NCBI GenBank assembly: GCA_003223215.1
Contig: QHYH01000146.1
Coordinates: 1-33,559 of the forward strand
Reading direction: 5' to 3'
Length of the DNA stretch: 33,559 nucleotides
From: Acidobacteriota bacterium
GTDB taxonomy: Bacteria > Acidobacteriota > Terriglobia > Acidiferrales > UBA7541
A program made the translations under genes and the position numbers. Under the pieces are notes generated by a model. The model searched no databases, was not told the origin of the DNA, and worked only from the letters and a program-made list of their open reading frames with translations. This document shows positions 7,982 through 16,629 of the stretch, one piece after another; within the stretch, counting starts at the first letter, position 1; each line of letters opens with the position of its first letter.

Positions 7982-9343
7982 TTACAAGCAGAGCAACGAG
8001 CATGAGCTTGAGCTTGAGCTTGAAGTAGTAGTTGAGCTGGAGCTGTTCACCCACGCGGAAACGGCTTGATACACGTTGAGGCGGCCGTGGTTCAGGTCCG
8101 GCGTGAGAACTTGTGCGTTCGCCAGGGCATTTCCAACTTGCGATTGGTTAAAACCTGCCTGCTTGGCGCTGAGGAGCAGAGCTACCGTGCCTGCCACCAG
8201 CGGCGAACTGAAAGAGGTGCCCGATTCGCTGGCATACGTCCCACCGGGATAAGTGCTGATGACGTATTCTCCTGGAGCGGCAATCCAGACATCTGCGGAA
8301 CCATAATTGGAGAACGAGGAGCGGGTGTCCCAATCGGTCGTTGAAGCAATGCCGACAACGTTGCCGTTCATGGCGGCGGGATAGACACGTGCGTTAGTAC
8401 TCTCATTACCGGCCGCTGCCACAAGCACGACGCCAGCCTTATTGGCGTATGAGACCGCCTGCTGCAAACTGCGCGACGAAGAGCTAAGGTCGAAGCTCAT
8501 GTTCACAACGTTGGCGTGATTCTGAACCGCATAATAAAGGGCAGCCACGATGTTCGAAAGATAGCCGGTCCCGTTCGCTGAGAACGCCTTGAGCGGGAGA
8601 ATCTTAGCCTTGGGAGCGACAAGGTGGACTAACCCCGAGGTCATCGTGCCGTGCCCGAAAGCAACATACGGAGAACCATCCAGAACTGCGGCAGTTGACT
8701 GATCCAGTACCGCGGCCGTCGATTGCTGGACATAGCCAGGCTGTTGATTGGAGCTAGTCCCTTCGTAACCGCTCTGCATACCGGTCACATCGAGCCATTC
8801 GGAAGCACCCGGCTGGTTTCGCGTGAAATCGTAGCCTTCGAGAAGCACGGGAGACAAAACGGGGTGATGTGGGTCAACGCCGGTATCGATAAGCGCCACG
8901 ATGCCGGTACCGCTGACACCGAAACCATTTTGGGCGTCCTGAATGCGGATGATCTGCGCTGCAGGCTGTGCCGCATAGCCGTGCCACACTACGGTTCCGT
9001 AATAGTTTACCGGCGAGGTGTCATAGAGTCCGTAAGGAATGCTTGGAAGAGACGGTCGCGCAATCGGCAAGAAAAGATCCCGCTCTATGCTTACGATCCC
9101 CAACAACGACTCCAACAAAGTCAGCGTCGTGTTCAGAAGGTTTGTGGAGGTGACGAGAAAGGTCTGGCCGAGTTTACCGTCCAAACTCCCTTGAACCTGG
9201 CACCCAAGCAGAGAGCACAGATTCAAGACCGAAGAGAGACCCCCAGTGGAAACAACGATGTAGCGCTGCTGGGCAGCTGCCGGCTTGGACCAAGCCAGCA
9301 TAAGGACGATCATCGCAAAAAGAACGGTGGTCCTGCGTTTCAT
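7982..9343 (-). CDS. Secreted subtilisin-like (S8) serine protease
   Basis: 453 residues. A Sec signal peptide (residues 1-24, ending AAA-Q) precedes an I9-like propeptide (about 26-95, YIVVSTGG ... IVSIERDLFLP). The catalytic triad is complete: Asp153 in ALIDTGVDPHHP, His231 in FGHGTMTSG and Ser377 in SGTSFSSPLVAG, with the oxyanion Asn313 in AAAGNES. An insert before the His contains a direct repeat STAAVLD-Q-STAAVLD. The last 25 residues are a serine/threonine run ending CSLLCL, encoded by simple AGC-rich repeats. It lies at the end of the sigma/CHAT/zinc-finger cluster, separated from it by a 195-nt leader that can fold strongly (9400-9524). The HD-GYP gene follows directly. Family call is firm; target proteins are unknown. 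Confidence 0.95.
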   Translation of the reverse strand: MKRRTTVLFAMIVLMLAWSKPAAAQQRYIVVSTGGLSSVLNLCSLLGCQVQGSLDGKLGQTFLVTSTNLLNTTLTLLESLLGIVSIERDLFLPIARPSLPSIPYGLYDTSPVNYYGTVVWHGYAAQPAAQIIRIQDAQNGFGVSGTGIVALIDTGVDPHHPVLSPVLLEGYDFTRNQPGASEWLDVTGMQSGYEGTSSNQQPGYVQQSTAAVLDQSTAAVLDGSPYVAFGHGTMTSGLVHLVAPKAKILPLKAFSANGTGYLSNIVAALYYAVQNHANVVNMSFDLSSSSRSLQQAVSYANKAGVVLVAAAGNESTNARVYPAAMNGNVVGIASTTDWDTRSSFSNYGSADVWIAAPGEYVISTYPGGTYASESGTSFSSPLVAGTVALLLSAKQAGFNQSQVGNALANAQVLTPDLNHGRLNVYQAVSAWVNSSSSTTTSSSSSSSCSLLCL

Positions 9344-9399
9344 AGGTTGCGACCCTGAAAGGGCCTCCCATTCGTGGATTCCTCAGGTATTGGCCGGTG

Positions 9400-9524
9400 C
9401 ATTGCCCCGCTAGTTTCTCGGGACCATCCTTCCGTTCCAATAGTACGACCAGGCTTTCCTGGCCACCCAAGTTAGCCATGGGACGCGGTACTTTCGTACC
9501 GAGGCCGCACCGCGGGGCTAAATG
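9400..9524 (-). ncRNA. Candidate structured 5' leader (riboswitch-like) of the subtilase mRNA
   Basis: On the minus strand the segment is closed by a perfect 7-bp stem, GCCCCGC (9518-9512) with GCGGGGC (9410-9404), extended by CATT/AATG across a 2-nt bulge. Inside are three local hairpins: CGGTAC-GAAA-GTACCG (9502-9486 region, a GNRA tetraloop), CCCA/TGGG (9479-9482 with 9466-9469), and CCAGG-AAAG-CCTGG (9462-9449). The 3' end lies about 57 nt before the ATG. The multi-branched layout looks like a riboswitch or other cis-acting RNA. The conserved core of the c-di-GMP-I (GEMM) riboswitch is not present, and I do not recognise the class. Structure is seen; function is inferred. Confidence 0.5.
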
Positions 9525-9538
9525 AACGGACGTTGGAA

Positions 9539-10177
9539 TCATTTGTCATCCTGCGACAGACGGCCGAGCGCATCGCGCAGCGAAATCACAATGGGCTCGC
9601 CACGCGGACTCGAAAAAGTTATTTGCAGGTCGCCGCTGTTTTTGATGTCGCAAGTAAATTCTCCATGCTGATTGCTCACGGCGTGCACCACGTGACCCCG
9701 CAGATTGGACAGCGTAATGTTCACGTCTTTGCCGGCAATCCCGGGATTGCTCAAATCCAGGAGCTGACCAGTGACCTGTAGATCGTTGCTGCCGGGTTTG
9801 GCTTCAATTTGCAGGTCAATTTGAAACGGATCGGCGCGATAGAGCATTTGTCTTGAATCCGTAGCTGCCGACCGGGCTCCTTCGACAACGGGCTGCAAAA
9901 GGCTGTCGAAGAGGACCGAGATCCGGCTCCTGGATTCTTTTCTTTGGCCCTTCAGACTAGCAGCCACAAAAGCTGCCTTGACGATCCGCAGGGTAGCGGC
10001 AGGCGGCTGGTAGTTCCGTTCCGCCACCGCCGACCTTTGCACGCGCTGCCACATGGAAACGGCTTCCCGGCAGCCTTGGCACCCTTCCTTCAGATGGTTC
10101 TCCATTTCGTCCCGGTCCCCGGGAGAAACTGCCTGATTCACGAAATCGATCCATTCCTCGGTCGTAAAATGCTTCAT
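9539..10177 (-). CDS. Soluble zinc-finger protein with C-terminal carboxypeptidase-regulatory/Ig-like domain (candidate anti-sigma factor)
   Basis: 212 residues. The N-terminus has a short anti-sigma type zinc motif, His28-x4-Cys33-x2-Cys36 (ENHLKEGCQGCREAV), as in ZAS-domain anti-sigma factors. A basic linker (about 70-110) follows. The C-terminal 90 residues read as a carboxypeptidase-regulatory-like beta-sandwich: VTGQLLDLSNPGIAGKDVNITL, then a GHVVHAVSNQHGEFTCDI strand pair. No membrane helix is present, unlike most anti-sigma factors, so it should be cytoplasmic. A G-rich Shine-Dalgarno precedes the ATG. It sits 128 nt after the TPR-CHAT protease and close to the ECF sigma factor on the same strand, which suggests it controls that sigma factor or is a CHAT substrate (inference). 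Confidence 0.75.
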   Translation of the reverse strand: MKHFTTEEWIDFVNQAVSPGDRDEMENHLKEGCQGCREAVSMWQRVQRSAVAERNYQPPAATLRIVKAAFVAASLKGQRKESRSRISVLFDSLLQPVVEGARSAATDSRQMLYRADPFQIDLQIEAKPGSNDLQVTGQLLDLSNPGIAGKDVNITLSNLRGHVVHAVSNQHGEFTCDIKNSGDLQITFSSPRGEPIVISLRDALGRLSQDDK

Positions 10178-10305
10178 CGTTTCCCCCCCGCTTTCCTTTC
10201 CATATTCCGGCCACTCCCCCCACTAGCACCGGAACCTTCACCAACGCTCGTTTATAAGGGCCGAAAAAAGATCAAAAAATACCTACAAACAGGCAGGAAA
10301 GAGTT

Positions 10306-13191
10306 TTAGTTAAGTCCTGTAGAATGAGCGAGCTTGCCGACCAGAACAAAAGGCGCCCAGTAAAACGGGTGGGGCCTCGTTTGGCGCAGTTCGCGCATGG
10401 CGTGTTGCAAAGACTCGGCCATACTATGGCCTTCGATGTAACGCCGATAGAAATGGCCCATTAACTGGGCCGTGCTTTCGTCGTGAACGTCCCATAAAGA
10501 AAGCAGCAAGGTGGTTGCCCCAGCACAAAACAGGCCGCGCTGCAGGCCCAGCAGCTCGTCGCCAGCAGCCACAAAATTCATGCCCGTAGCGCAACCGCTC
10601 AGGGTAACCAGCCTGGCGTTCAACTTCATTTGGTAGAGGTCATACAGATTCAGATACCCGTCGCCTAAGCGAATCCCAGAAAACATCGGGTTGTCCTGGC
10701 GGTATACCCCGTGCGTGGCGATATGTAAGAGCCCACTCTCCGGCCCCTTTTCACGAAGCAGAGAAGAGGTCGCGTACTCACCGAGGTGGAGGGAAGAATG
10801 CGGCAGGAGAGAGCTCACGCAGCGCACTTCGTCAAGAATTTGCGGCGCGCGCTCATCGGCAATCCCCAGAACCAGTGAGGCAGGAGCATTGCTCGTGGCC
10901 TTCTGCTGGCACAGCGAGAAAACCGTTGCGCTCGGCGCATAAGAAATCGTGAACGCATCCGAGAGATATTCGCTGCCGTTTTTCAAAGCGTGGAAGGGCA
11001 GGAAATGAAGAGGGCCGTGAGGAACGAAAATCACATGGGTTCCCTGAAGGAGCATGCGCAATGGCGCGATGAGCTCGCTGTAGAGCGATTCCAAGTGGCT
11101 CTCCGTGGCGCGCAACAGCGCCTCTTCGAAGCGCCTCACGTAAACGTTGCCCATGCGGAATTTGGAGACTTGAAAGCGGAGCAATTGCAGGAGATGCGTC
11201 ACGCGGGACAGCATGGTCAGCGGGATAATTCGGGCACTGTCCTCGGAGATGATGGCGGCAACCAACTGCTCGCCGGCGCTGAAATATTCGACGAGCGTCG
11301 TATCTTGGGGCAAGGCAGCCTGGAGCTTCTTCAGTGAAAAATCGGCCGGTGCTTCGAGAGTCGCATTTTCTCGTTCATGAGCGGGCAGCTCGCGCAGGGT
11401 GCGCAACAGCTCCTTTTCATGCGATTGCGCGATTTCCTGAAGGTTTTCCAGCTTCTGGCGCGATTGGGCTTCGGGCTGCAATTGCTCGAGCTCAATGCGG
11501 TGGTAATACCAATTGAGTTCTTCTCGCAAATCGCGGATTCGCCGGACCAGCTCGCTTTGACCCGTCTCTCCGAGCGGAAGGCTCTGGCCGCTCTGAAAAA
11601 TCATTTCGATCATGTTGCGCGACTTCGCCGCTTCGATGCAGGCGAAAGCCTCCTCGTCAGAAGCCCCGGCGTCCCCGCCACTCAGGTAAAGGGCGACCAG
11701 CGCCTCATAAACTTGCATTCTATTTTTGACAAAGGAGATCTTAAGCTCCTCGCCCTGCAGCCTGCTGCGCAGCGTTTCGAGCGCGCTGCGCGCCTCCAGA
11801 TAAGCGCGGTGCGCCGCTTGCCGCTCGCCGCGCGCGCGAGCGATTTCTCCTTCGAGGAAATGCGCCTGGTAAATCAGCACCGGCGTCTGAAGCCCGGAAA
11901 GCTTGGCAATGGCTGCGCGGGTTTCCTGGTCGGCCCCTCGAAGATCATCCACTTGGAAAGCGATCTGAGCGAGAAGAAGATGCGCCAGTACGGCTTTTCC
12001 CGAAAGCGCTGATTGATCGAAAAAAGCCGCAGCCGAAGTGCACAGCCGCCTAGCCTCGAAATAACGGCCCTCCTGGAACAACAATAAACCTTGGTACAAA
12101 TCAATCAGCCAGGGCCAAACCAGATTGTCCTCGCGCACAAAGATCTCGCGAGCCTTTACAAAGCGCTCCAGCGCCTGCGTCGTCTTTCCCTGCTGGCCGT
12201 ACGCGGTAGCTTCGTTGGCAAGAGTTTTTGCCGCTTCGTAGCCCATACCCAGCTTTTGGAAACGAAGGAAGCCTTCGTGGGCCATCTCGCGGGCCTCTTC
12301 GCTGAGATTCAGCTCGAGGTAAATGTCGGAAAGATCCAAATGGCAAAGCGCAAGATGATAGGCGTCGCCCGTGGCCTCGCAAGCGCGCCTCGCGGCGTAG
12401 AGTGCTTCAATCGCCAGGCTGTATTCCCCGCGCAGGTAATACAAATAGGCGATGTTGTAGTCGGCCTGAGCGACAAGCAGCGGCATGTTGTGCTTCTGGC
12501 AGAAGGCGCGGGCTCTCTGGTAAGTGGCGAGTGCGCGCGGGAAATCGTTCAGGCTAATCAGACAGACCGCCATGTTGCTGAGGACCACGCCGATTCCTTC
12601 CACATCCTTGTACGGCAGCAAGCCCTCGTAGGCGCGCTCGTAATGGGCGATCGATTCTTCAAAGCGGTCCTGCCGGTGATAGATGTTGCCGACGTTGATC
12701 TCCAGCCGGGCAAGCCGCCGCGGGTCATCCAGCCGCGTAAATATTTCTCTGGCCCGTTCCGCGGCGTGGAACGCTTGGTCATATTCCCCGAGCAAGATGA
12801 GAGGTTGAATGGAGGTGCTCAGAGTGCGGGCAGCCTCTTTCCAATCGCCCAACGACTCGTATAGTTGAAAAGCCTGCTGGTTATGCTCCATGGCCGCGCG
12901 ATTGTCACCCGACAAATAAAGAGCGTTGGCCTTCGCCCGCAAGCCGAGCGCCAGAGCATCTTTGCGTTTGAGACGCCGGGCGATAAGGATGGCCGCTTCC
13001 GCAAGATGCAGAGCCTCCTGGGTACTGACGCGAACTCTTTCGACCACCAACTCGGCGAGCTGTTCGACAAATTCCTTACGAATTAGGCCGCGATGCCGCG
13101 TGAAAAACTTGCGACGATCGGCCTCAGCGGAAAGCTGGGCCAGCTGGGCGATTGATTTGCGCGTAGAGGTCTTACTACGGGTTCCGGGCAT
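10306..13191 (-). CDS. TPR-CHAT protease (caspase-like peptidase)
   Basis: About 961 residues. I start it at the ATG at 13191, which overlaps the end of the sigma gene by 17 nt; the longer frame to 13257 runs further into that gene. Residues about 60-500 are an array of roughly ten tetratricopeptide-like repeats (for example NVGNIYHRQDRFEESIAHYERA). A helical linker follows, then a C-terminal CHAT domain, a clan CD peptidase related to caspases and separase. Its catalytic dyad is visible: His at about 827 in LHIATHGVY and Cys at about 867 in LVTLSGCATG, followed by the family signature GLQRGLFCAGATTLLLSLWDV. TPR-CHAT proteins cleave partner proteins on sensing a trigger through the TPRs, as in Craspase. 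The overlap with the ECF sigma gene suggests the two act together. Substrate unknown. Confidence 0.94.
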   Translation of the reverse strand: MPGTRSKTSTRKSIAQLAQLSAEADRRKFFTRHRGLIRKEFVEQLAELVVERVRVSTQEALHLAEAAILIARRLKRKDALALGLRAKANALYLSGDNRAAMEHNQQAFQLYESLGDWKEAARTLSTSIQPLILLGEYDQAFHAAERAREIFTRLDDPRRLARLEINVGNIYHRQDRFEESIAHYERAYEGLLPYKDVEGIGVVLSNMAVCLISLNDFPRALATYQRARAFCQKHNMPLLVAQADYNIAYLYYLRGEYSLAIEALYAARRACEATGDAYHLALCHLDLSDIYLELNLSEEAREMAHEGFLRFQKLGMGYEAAKTLANEATAYGQQGKTTQALERFVKAREIFVREDNLVWPWLIDLYQGLLLFQEGRYFEARRLCTSAAAFFDQSALSGKAVLAHLLLAQIAFQVDDLRGADQETRAAIAKLSGLQTPVLIYQAHFLEGEIARARGERQAAHRAYLEARSALETLRSRLQGEELKISFVKNRMQVYEALVALYLSGGDAGASDEEAFACIEAAKSRNMIEMIFQSGQSLPLGETGQSELVRRIRDLREELNWYYHRIELEQLQPEAQSRQKLENLQEIAQSHEKELLRTLRELPAHERENATLEAPADFSLKKLQAALPQDTTLVEYFSAGEQLVAAIISEDSARIIPLTMLSRVTHLLQLLRFQVSKFRMGNVYVRRFEEALLRATESHLESLYSELIAPLRMLLQGTHVIFVPHGPLHFLPFHALKNGSEYLSDAFTISYAPSATVFSLCQQKATSNAPASLVLGIADERAPQILDEVRCVSSLLPHSSLHLGEYATSSLLREKGPESGLLHIATHGVYRQDNPMFSGIRLGDGYLNLYDLYQMKLNARLVTLSGCATGMNFVAAGDELLGLQRGLFCAGATTLLLSLWDVHDESTAQLMGHFYRRYIEGHSMAESLQHAMRELRQTRPHPFYWAPFVLVGKLAHSTGLN

Positions 13192-13783
13192 CGGAAAAAC
13201 CCAAATCCTCGAGTTGCCTGCGAAGCCGCTCGATGCATCGCTGGCGCGTGAATCCAATGGAGCCTACGGCGAGCCCCAACTCCTTGGCAACTTCGGCGTA
13301 GGGCCGCGCGGGAACTTCATAAAAAAGCAGCTCCACCAGCCGGCGGCACTGCGGAGTGAGCGCGGCCATGGCTCCCCGCAGCATCTGCTCTTCCTGTGTT
13401 TGCTGCACCAGGTCTTCGGCGATGGCCGGGACTTCCGGTTCGGGCAAGTCCTCATCGGAGTCGCGACTGACCACCCGCCGGCTCTGCCGCTTCAAGCGGT
13501 AACACTCGTGGTGAGCCACCTGCATCAGCCATTTCGGAAGCGCGCGCGGCTCACGCAGTTCCGGCAAGCGCACCAAGAGTTCGGTACAAGTGGCCTGAAA
13601 AACATCCGCCGCCTCTTGGGGCGAGAGCCCGTATTTTACAGGGATGGAATAAATCAAAGCCTTGTATTTGTCGATGAGCAGAGACCAGGCTTCTTCGCTT
13701 CCGGCCAGGCACTCTTTGACGAGAAGCGTGTCGTTCCAAACGACCGCCTCGTTTTTCCTGGTTCTTGAGCCTGTGGGACTCAT
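13175..13783 (-). CDS. ECF-type RNA polymerase sigma factor
   Basis: 202 residues. Sigma region 2 covers about residues 20-100 (LVKECLAGSEEAWSLLIDKYKALIYS ... AADVFQATCTELLVRLPELREPRALPKWLMQVAHHECYRLKR). An acidic linker (DSDEDLPEPEVP) follows, then region 4 at about 138-195 (ALTPQCRRLVELLFYEVPARPYAEVAKELGLAVGSIGFTRQRCIERLRRQL), a helix-turn-helix that would bind the -35 element. Region 3 is absent, as in ECF sigma factors. The ATG overlaps the stop codon of the peptide-binding protein gene by 4 nt (ATGA), and its own 3' end overlaps the CHAT gene by 17 nt. It is thus embedded in the transporter/protease operon. Target promoters are not identifiable here. Confidence 0.93.
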   Translation of the reverse strand: MSPTGSRTRKNEAVVWNDTLLVKECLAGSEEAWSLLIDKYKALIYSIPVKYGLSPQEAADVFQATCTELLVRLPELREPRALPKWLMQVAHHECYRLKRQSRRVVSRDSDEDLPEPEVPAIAEDLVQQTQEEQMLRGAMAALTPQCRRLVELLFYEVPARPYAEVAKELGLAVGSIGFTRQRCIERLRRQLEDLGFSDARNP

Positions 13784-15579
13784 CGAGTGGCATTTACCGC
13801 GTCATTCTTGAGATACAGCTGCTCCACGTTCCAAAGCACATAAGGTTCTAACACGGCTGGGCGGAAATTGCCGACCGACTTCTTCGCTCCCGTTAGAATA
13901 TCCGGGCTGGCCAGAAAAATCATAGGCTGGTATTCCCGGAGGAGTTCCTGGGCGCGGTCGTACAGCTTCTTTCGCTGCTCGAATGTGCGGGCGTACATTT
14001 GTTCGTCGATCAACCGATCAATCTCCGCTTCCCAGGGTGTGGCCGGGTGGGCTTGCGAAGGGTTCCAAAGATGCGTGCCGCCCCTCGATAGCCACACATT
14101 GACGTCCACGTTTGGGTCGGCATCCGGGCTTACCATCCCGAGCACGCAGGCGTCGTATTCCTTGGTTTGCGTGACGCGATCAAGCAGCGACCGAAACTCG
14201 AGCGGCACAACCGCAACGCGCATTCCGAGCTGCTTCAAATCGTCCTGAATTAATGTGGCCATCTTAGCCCGGTCAGCGTTGGACGAACTCGTGACAACAG
14301 AGAATTCCACGGGTTTGCCGCCCGAGTCGAGCAATGTTATTTCGCCATCGGACGCGCTGGTCCAAGAAAAACCGGCCTCCTTCAACAGCGTGCGCGCTCG
14401 ATCGAGCGAACGTGGAGGATGTGGCAGTTTCTCATCCTGCCAGCGGCGATTGCCCGGCGTGACCAAACCCCACAATGGAGCGCCGCGCCCCTGGTAAACG
14501 AGCCGCACAATCGCCTCGCGGTCTATGGCAGCCGACACCGCTTGCCGGAACTTCGCCTCGCGGAACCATTTTTGTCTTTGCACGATTTCTGCTGGCGTCT
14601 TCTCAGTAGGATCGCTTAAATTAAAAAACAGAAAGTTATACTCGAAGCCCGGCCCGGCGTCCACCATTGTGTAGTTTCCCTCTTGCCGGGACAACACCGA
14701 AAAATTCTCTGCCCCTAGCCGGCTGATTACATCGGTTTCGCCGGACTGAAACCGCAAGACTTGTGCGTCCGCGCTGGGCACAAAAAGGAAGACCAATTCG
14801 TTCAGATAGGGCAACCGATTCCCTTTCTCATCTGCTTTCCAGAAATAGGGATTGCGCTCGAGCACCAATCGTTGCCCGGCAACGTATTCCTTTAATCGAA
14901 AAGGACCGAGACCGGCCCACTCGTTTGGCCGCGTCGCGAGCGCCCCGAGTTGGGCAATCTTCCCTTCCTCGTAAGGCTTTTCGAGGAGATGCTTCGGCAG
15001 GATCGCCCATCCATCAAACATCCTTTCCGCCACGCCATAGGGCTTGGGGAGTTGAAAGACGATGGTTTGCGAATCTGTTTTGCGCAGAGAAAGAGGTTTG
15101 CCATCAAAAAGCAAAAGATCGCGTTGGGGTGCATGTACTTTTTCATCGAGATACACGCGGAAGGTGAACAACACATCATCGGCATCGAGCGGGTAGCCAT
15201 CAGAAAACTTTAGCCCGCTCCTCAAGACCAACGTGTATCGCAATCCGTCCGGTGAGATTTTCCAGGACTTCGCCAGGGCGGGTTCCGTCAATTGCGTCGC
15301 GCGGTTGATATGCACCAGGTCCGCCTGCATGGCGCCGATCACTTCGCGTGAGGGAGCGTCAAGGGCAATTAAGGGATTCAAGGTTTTGGGCTCGGCGCGC
15401 AAGGCAACCACAAGTCGCCCGCCGGGATGGCCCATCTCACCGGCAAGTACCAGCAATTCTTCCTTGGAATTGTTCTGCGGCGGAGAACCGGCGGTGGGTC
15501 GGGTGAATAACGCCGCAAGAACGAACAGCAGAAGGAAGACGATTCGTCGAGACGAGCAATTTGCTCTCTCAGGTTTCAC
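13780..15579 (-). CDS. Peptide ABC transporter substrate-binding protein (SBP family 5, OppA/DppA-like)
   Basis: 599 residues with a GTG start at 15579 and an AGGAG ribosome-binding site 6 nt upstream. An N-terminal hydrophobic signal (residues 11-30, RRIVFLLLFVLAALF) directs export. The body fits the family-5 solute-binding fold: PKTLNPLIALDAPSREVIGAMQADLVHINRATQLTEPALAKSW, then LKFSDGYPLDADDVLFTFRVYLD and GLGPFRLKEYVAGQRLVLERNPYFW, all hallmark segments. The expected ligand is an oligopeptide. No lipobox cysteine is evident. It lies 15 nt downstream of the OppC gene and its stop overlaps the sigma gene, so importer and sigma factor are translationally linked. The exact substrate cannot be inferred. 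Confidence 0.95.
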   Translation of the reverse strand: MKPERANCSSRRIVFLLLFVLAALFTRPTAGSPPQNNSKEELLVLAGEMGHPGGRLVVALRAEPKTLNPLIALDAPSREVIGAMQADLVHINRATQLTEPALAKSWKISPDGLRYTLVLRSGLKFSDGYPLDADDVLFTFRVYLDEKVHAPQRDLLLFDGKPLSLRKTDSQTIVFQLPKPYGVAERMFDGWAILPKHLLEKPYEEGKIAQLGALATRPNEWAGLGPFRLKEYVAGQRLVLERNPYFWKADEKGNRLPYLNELVFLFVPSADAQVLRFQSGETDVISRLGAENFSVLSRQEGNYTMVDAGPGFEYNFLFFNLSDPTEKTPAEIVQRQKWFREAKFRQAVSAAIDREAIVRLVYQGRGAPLWGLVTPGNRRWQDEKLPHPPRSLDRARTLLKEAGFSWTSASDGEITLLDSGGKPVEFSVVTSSSNADRAKMATLIQDDLKQLGMRVAVVPLEFRSLLDRVTQTKEYDACVLGMVSPDADPNVDVNVWLSRGGTHLWNPSQAHPATPWEAEIDRLIDEQMYARTFEQRKKLYDRAQELLREYQPMIFLASPDILTGAKKSVGNFRPAVLEPYVLWNVEQLYLKNDAVNATR

Positions 15580-15594
15580 TCTAGGCTCCTGAAG

Positions 15595-16629
15595 TTATCT
15601 CTCTATCTTGTACGGCTCGGCGCGCTCCTGCAACTCGCTCCCCAGCCCCAAGTATCCCAGAAAGAACGGCAACATGATGAGCGCAGGCAAATACATCCAC
15701 CAGTAAGAAACCAGAACGCTGTATTGCTGCAAACTGGAAAGAAGGTTTCCCCAACTGGGGACCGGCTCAGGGACACCCAGGCCGAGAAAGGAAAGCGTCA
15801 TCTCGGCGAGTATGAACTGCGGAACAAGAATGGCCGCTTGGGTTAGAAGCACGCTTGAAGTCGCCGGGAGAATGTGCCGCCGCAACAGGTATCCGTCGGT
15901 GGCTCCAAACCCTCGAGCGGCGCGGACAAAATCACGCTCCTTCGCGCTTAGGACGACCCCACGAACCAGTCGCGCCGGGCGCGCCCAGCCCACGGCCCCA
16001 AGGACGGCAACGATGAGGAAGAAGGCCTCGAGCGGACCGACCGCGAGGGGCAAGAAGGCGCGGAGCGCGAAAAGCAGATAAAGCCAGGGCAGGGCCAGGA
16101 AGAGTTCCGCAAGGCGCATGAGCAAATCATCTCTCCATCCGCCGTAATAGCCCGCCGCCGCGCCGACACACAAGCCAAGCAAGACGGTGACTCCGGCGCC
16201 CAAGAGACCGGCAAATAGCGATACTCGCCCGCCATAAAGAAAACGCGACAACTGATCCCTTCCGTATGCGTCGCTTCCCAGCAGATAAATTCTTTCGTTT
16301 TCTGCTCCGAATAGGTGTAAACGGCTCGGCAGAAGTCCCAGCAATCGGTAGTTCGCGCCGCGAACCATAAACTTCAGCGGAAGCGCTCGCCGTGTGTCTT
16401 CCTCGTACTGGTCAAAAGAGCCTTCGGCGAGCTTCAGTGCATACGCGAACGGGCGTGCGTGAAAATGTCCTCGGTTGTCCAGGAAATGAAGACGCATCGG
16501 CGGCAAATAGGGCCTTCCACGGTCCTGTTCTGTCGGATCGTAGGGCGCAAAGAAACCGGCAAAGAGCACACAAGCGTGCAGCGCGACAAGCACTACCAGC
16601 CACCCCGAAATGGCGCGCCTGCCTCTCAA
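15595..16629 (-). CDS. Peptide ABC transporter permease, OppC/DppC-like
   Basis: 344 residues if started at the TTG at 16629, which overlaps the OppB stop codon (TTGA) and has a GGAG ribosome-binding site 8 nt upstream. The frame stays open to 17397, but that extension lies wholly inside OppB and reads as arginine/glycine-rich nonsense, so it is rejected. After a first helix (about residues 8-26, WLVVLVALHACVLFAGFFAPYDP) comes a periplasmic stretch (about 27-135) larger than usual. The core permease has YGRDQLSRFLYGGRVSLFAG and the EAA loop (VRAARGFGATDGYLLRRHILPATSS) that contacts the ATPases. Five to six helices are visible. It forms the channel with OppB. Confidence 0.93.
   Translation of the reverse strand: MRGRRAISGWLVVLVALHACVLFAGFFAPYDPTEQDRGRPYLPPMRLHFLDNRGHFHARPFAYALKLAEGSFDQYEEDTRRALPLKFMVRGANYRLLGLLPSRLHLFGAENERIYLLGSDAYGRDQLSRFLYGGRVSLFAGLLGAGVTVLLGLCVGAAAGYYGGWRDDLLMRLAELFLALPWLYLLFALRAFLPLAVGPLEAFFLIVAVLGAVGWARPARLVRGVVLSAKERDFVRAARGFGATDGYLLRRHILPATSSVLLTQAAILVPQFILAEMTLSFLGLGVPEPVPSWGNLLSSLQQYSVLVSYWWMYLPALIMLPFFLGYLGLGSELQERAEPYKIER

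Noticed and set aside
9343-9540. c-di-GMP-I (GEMM) riboswitch before the subtilase
   Set aside because: The leader is well folded, but the conserved GEMM core sequences around the two docking hairpins are not found.
11377-13768. Several 200-280 residue plus-strand frames opposite the CHAT and sigma genes
   Set aside because: They are antisense shadows of genes with clear domains and lack ribosome-binding sites or motifs.
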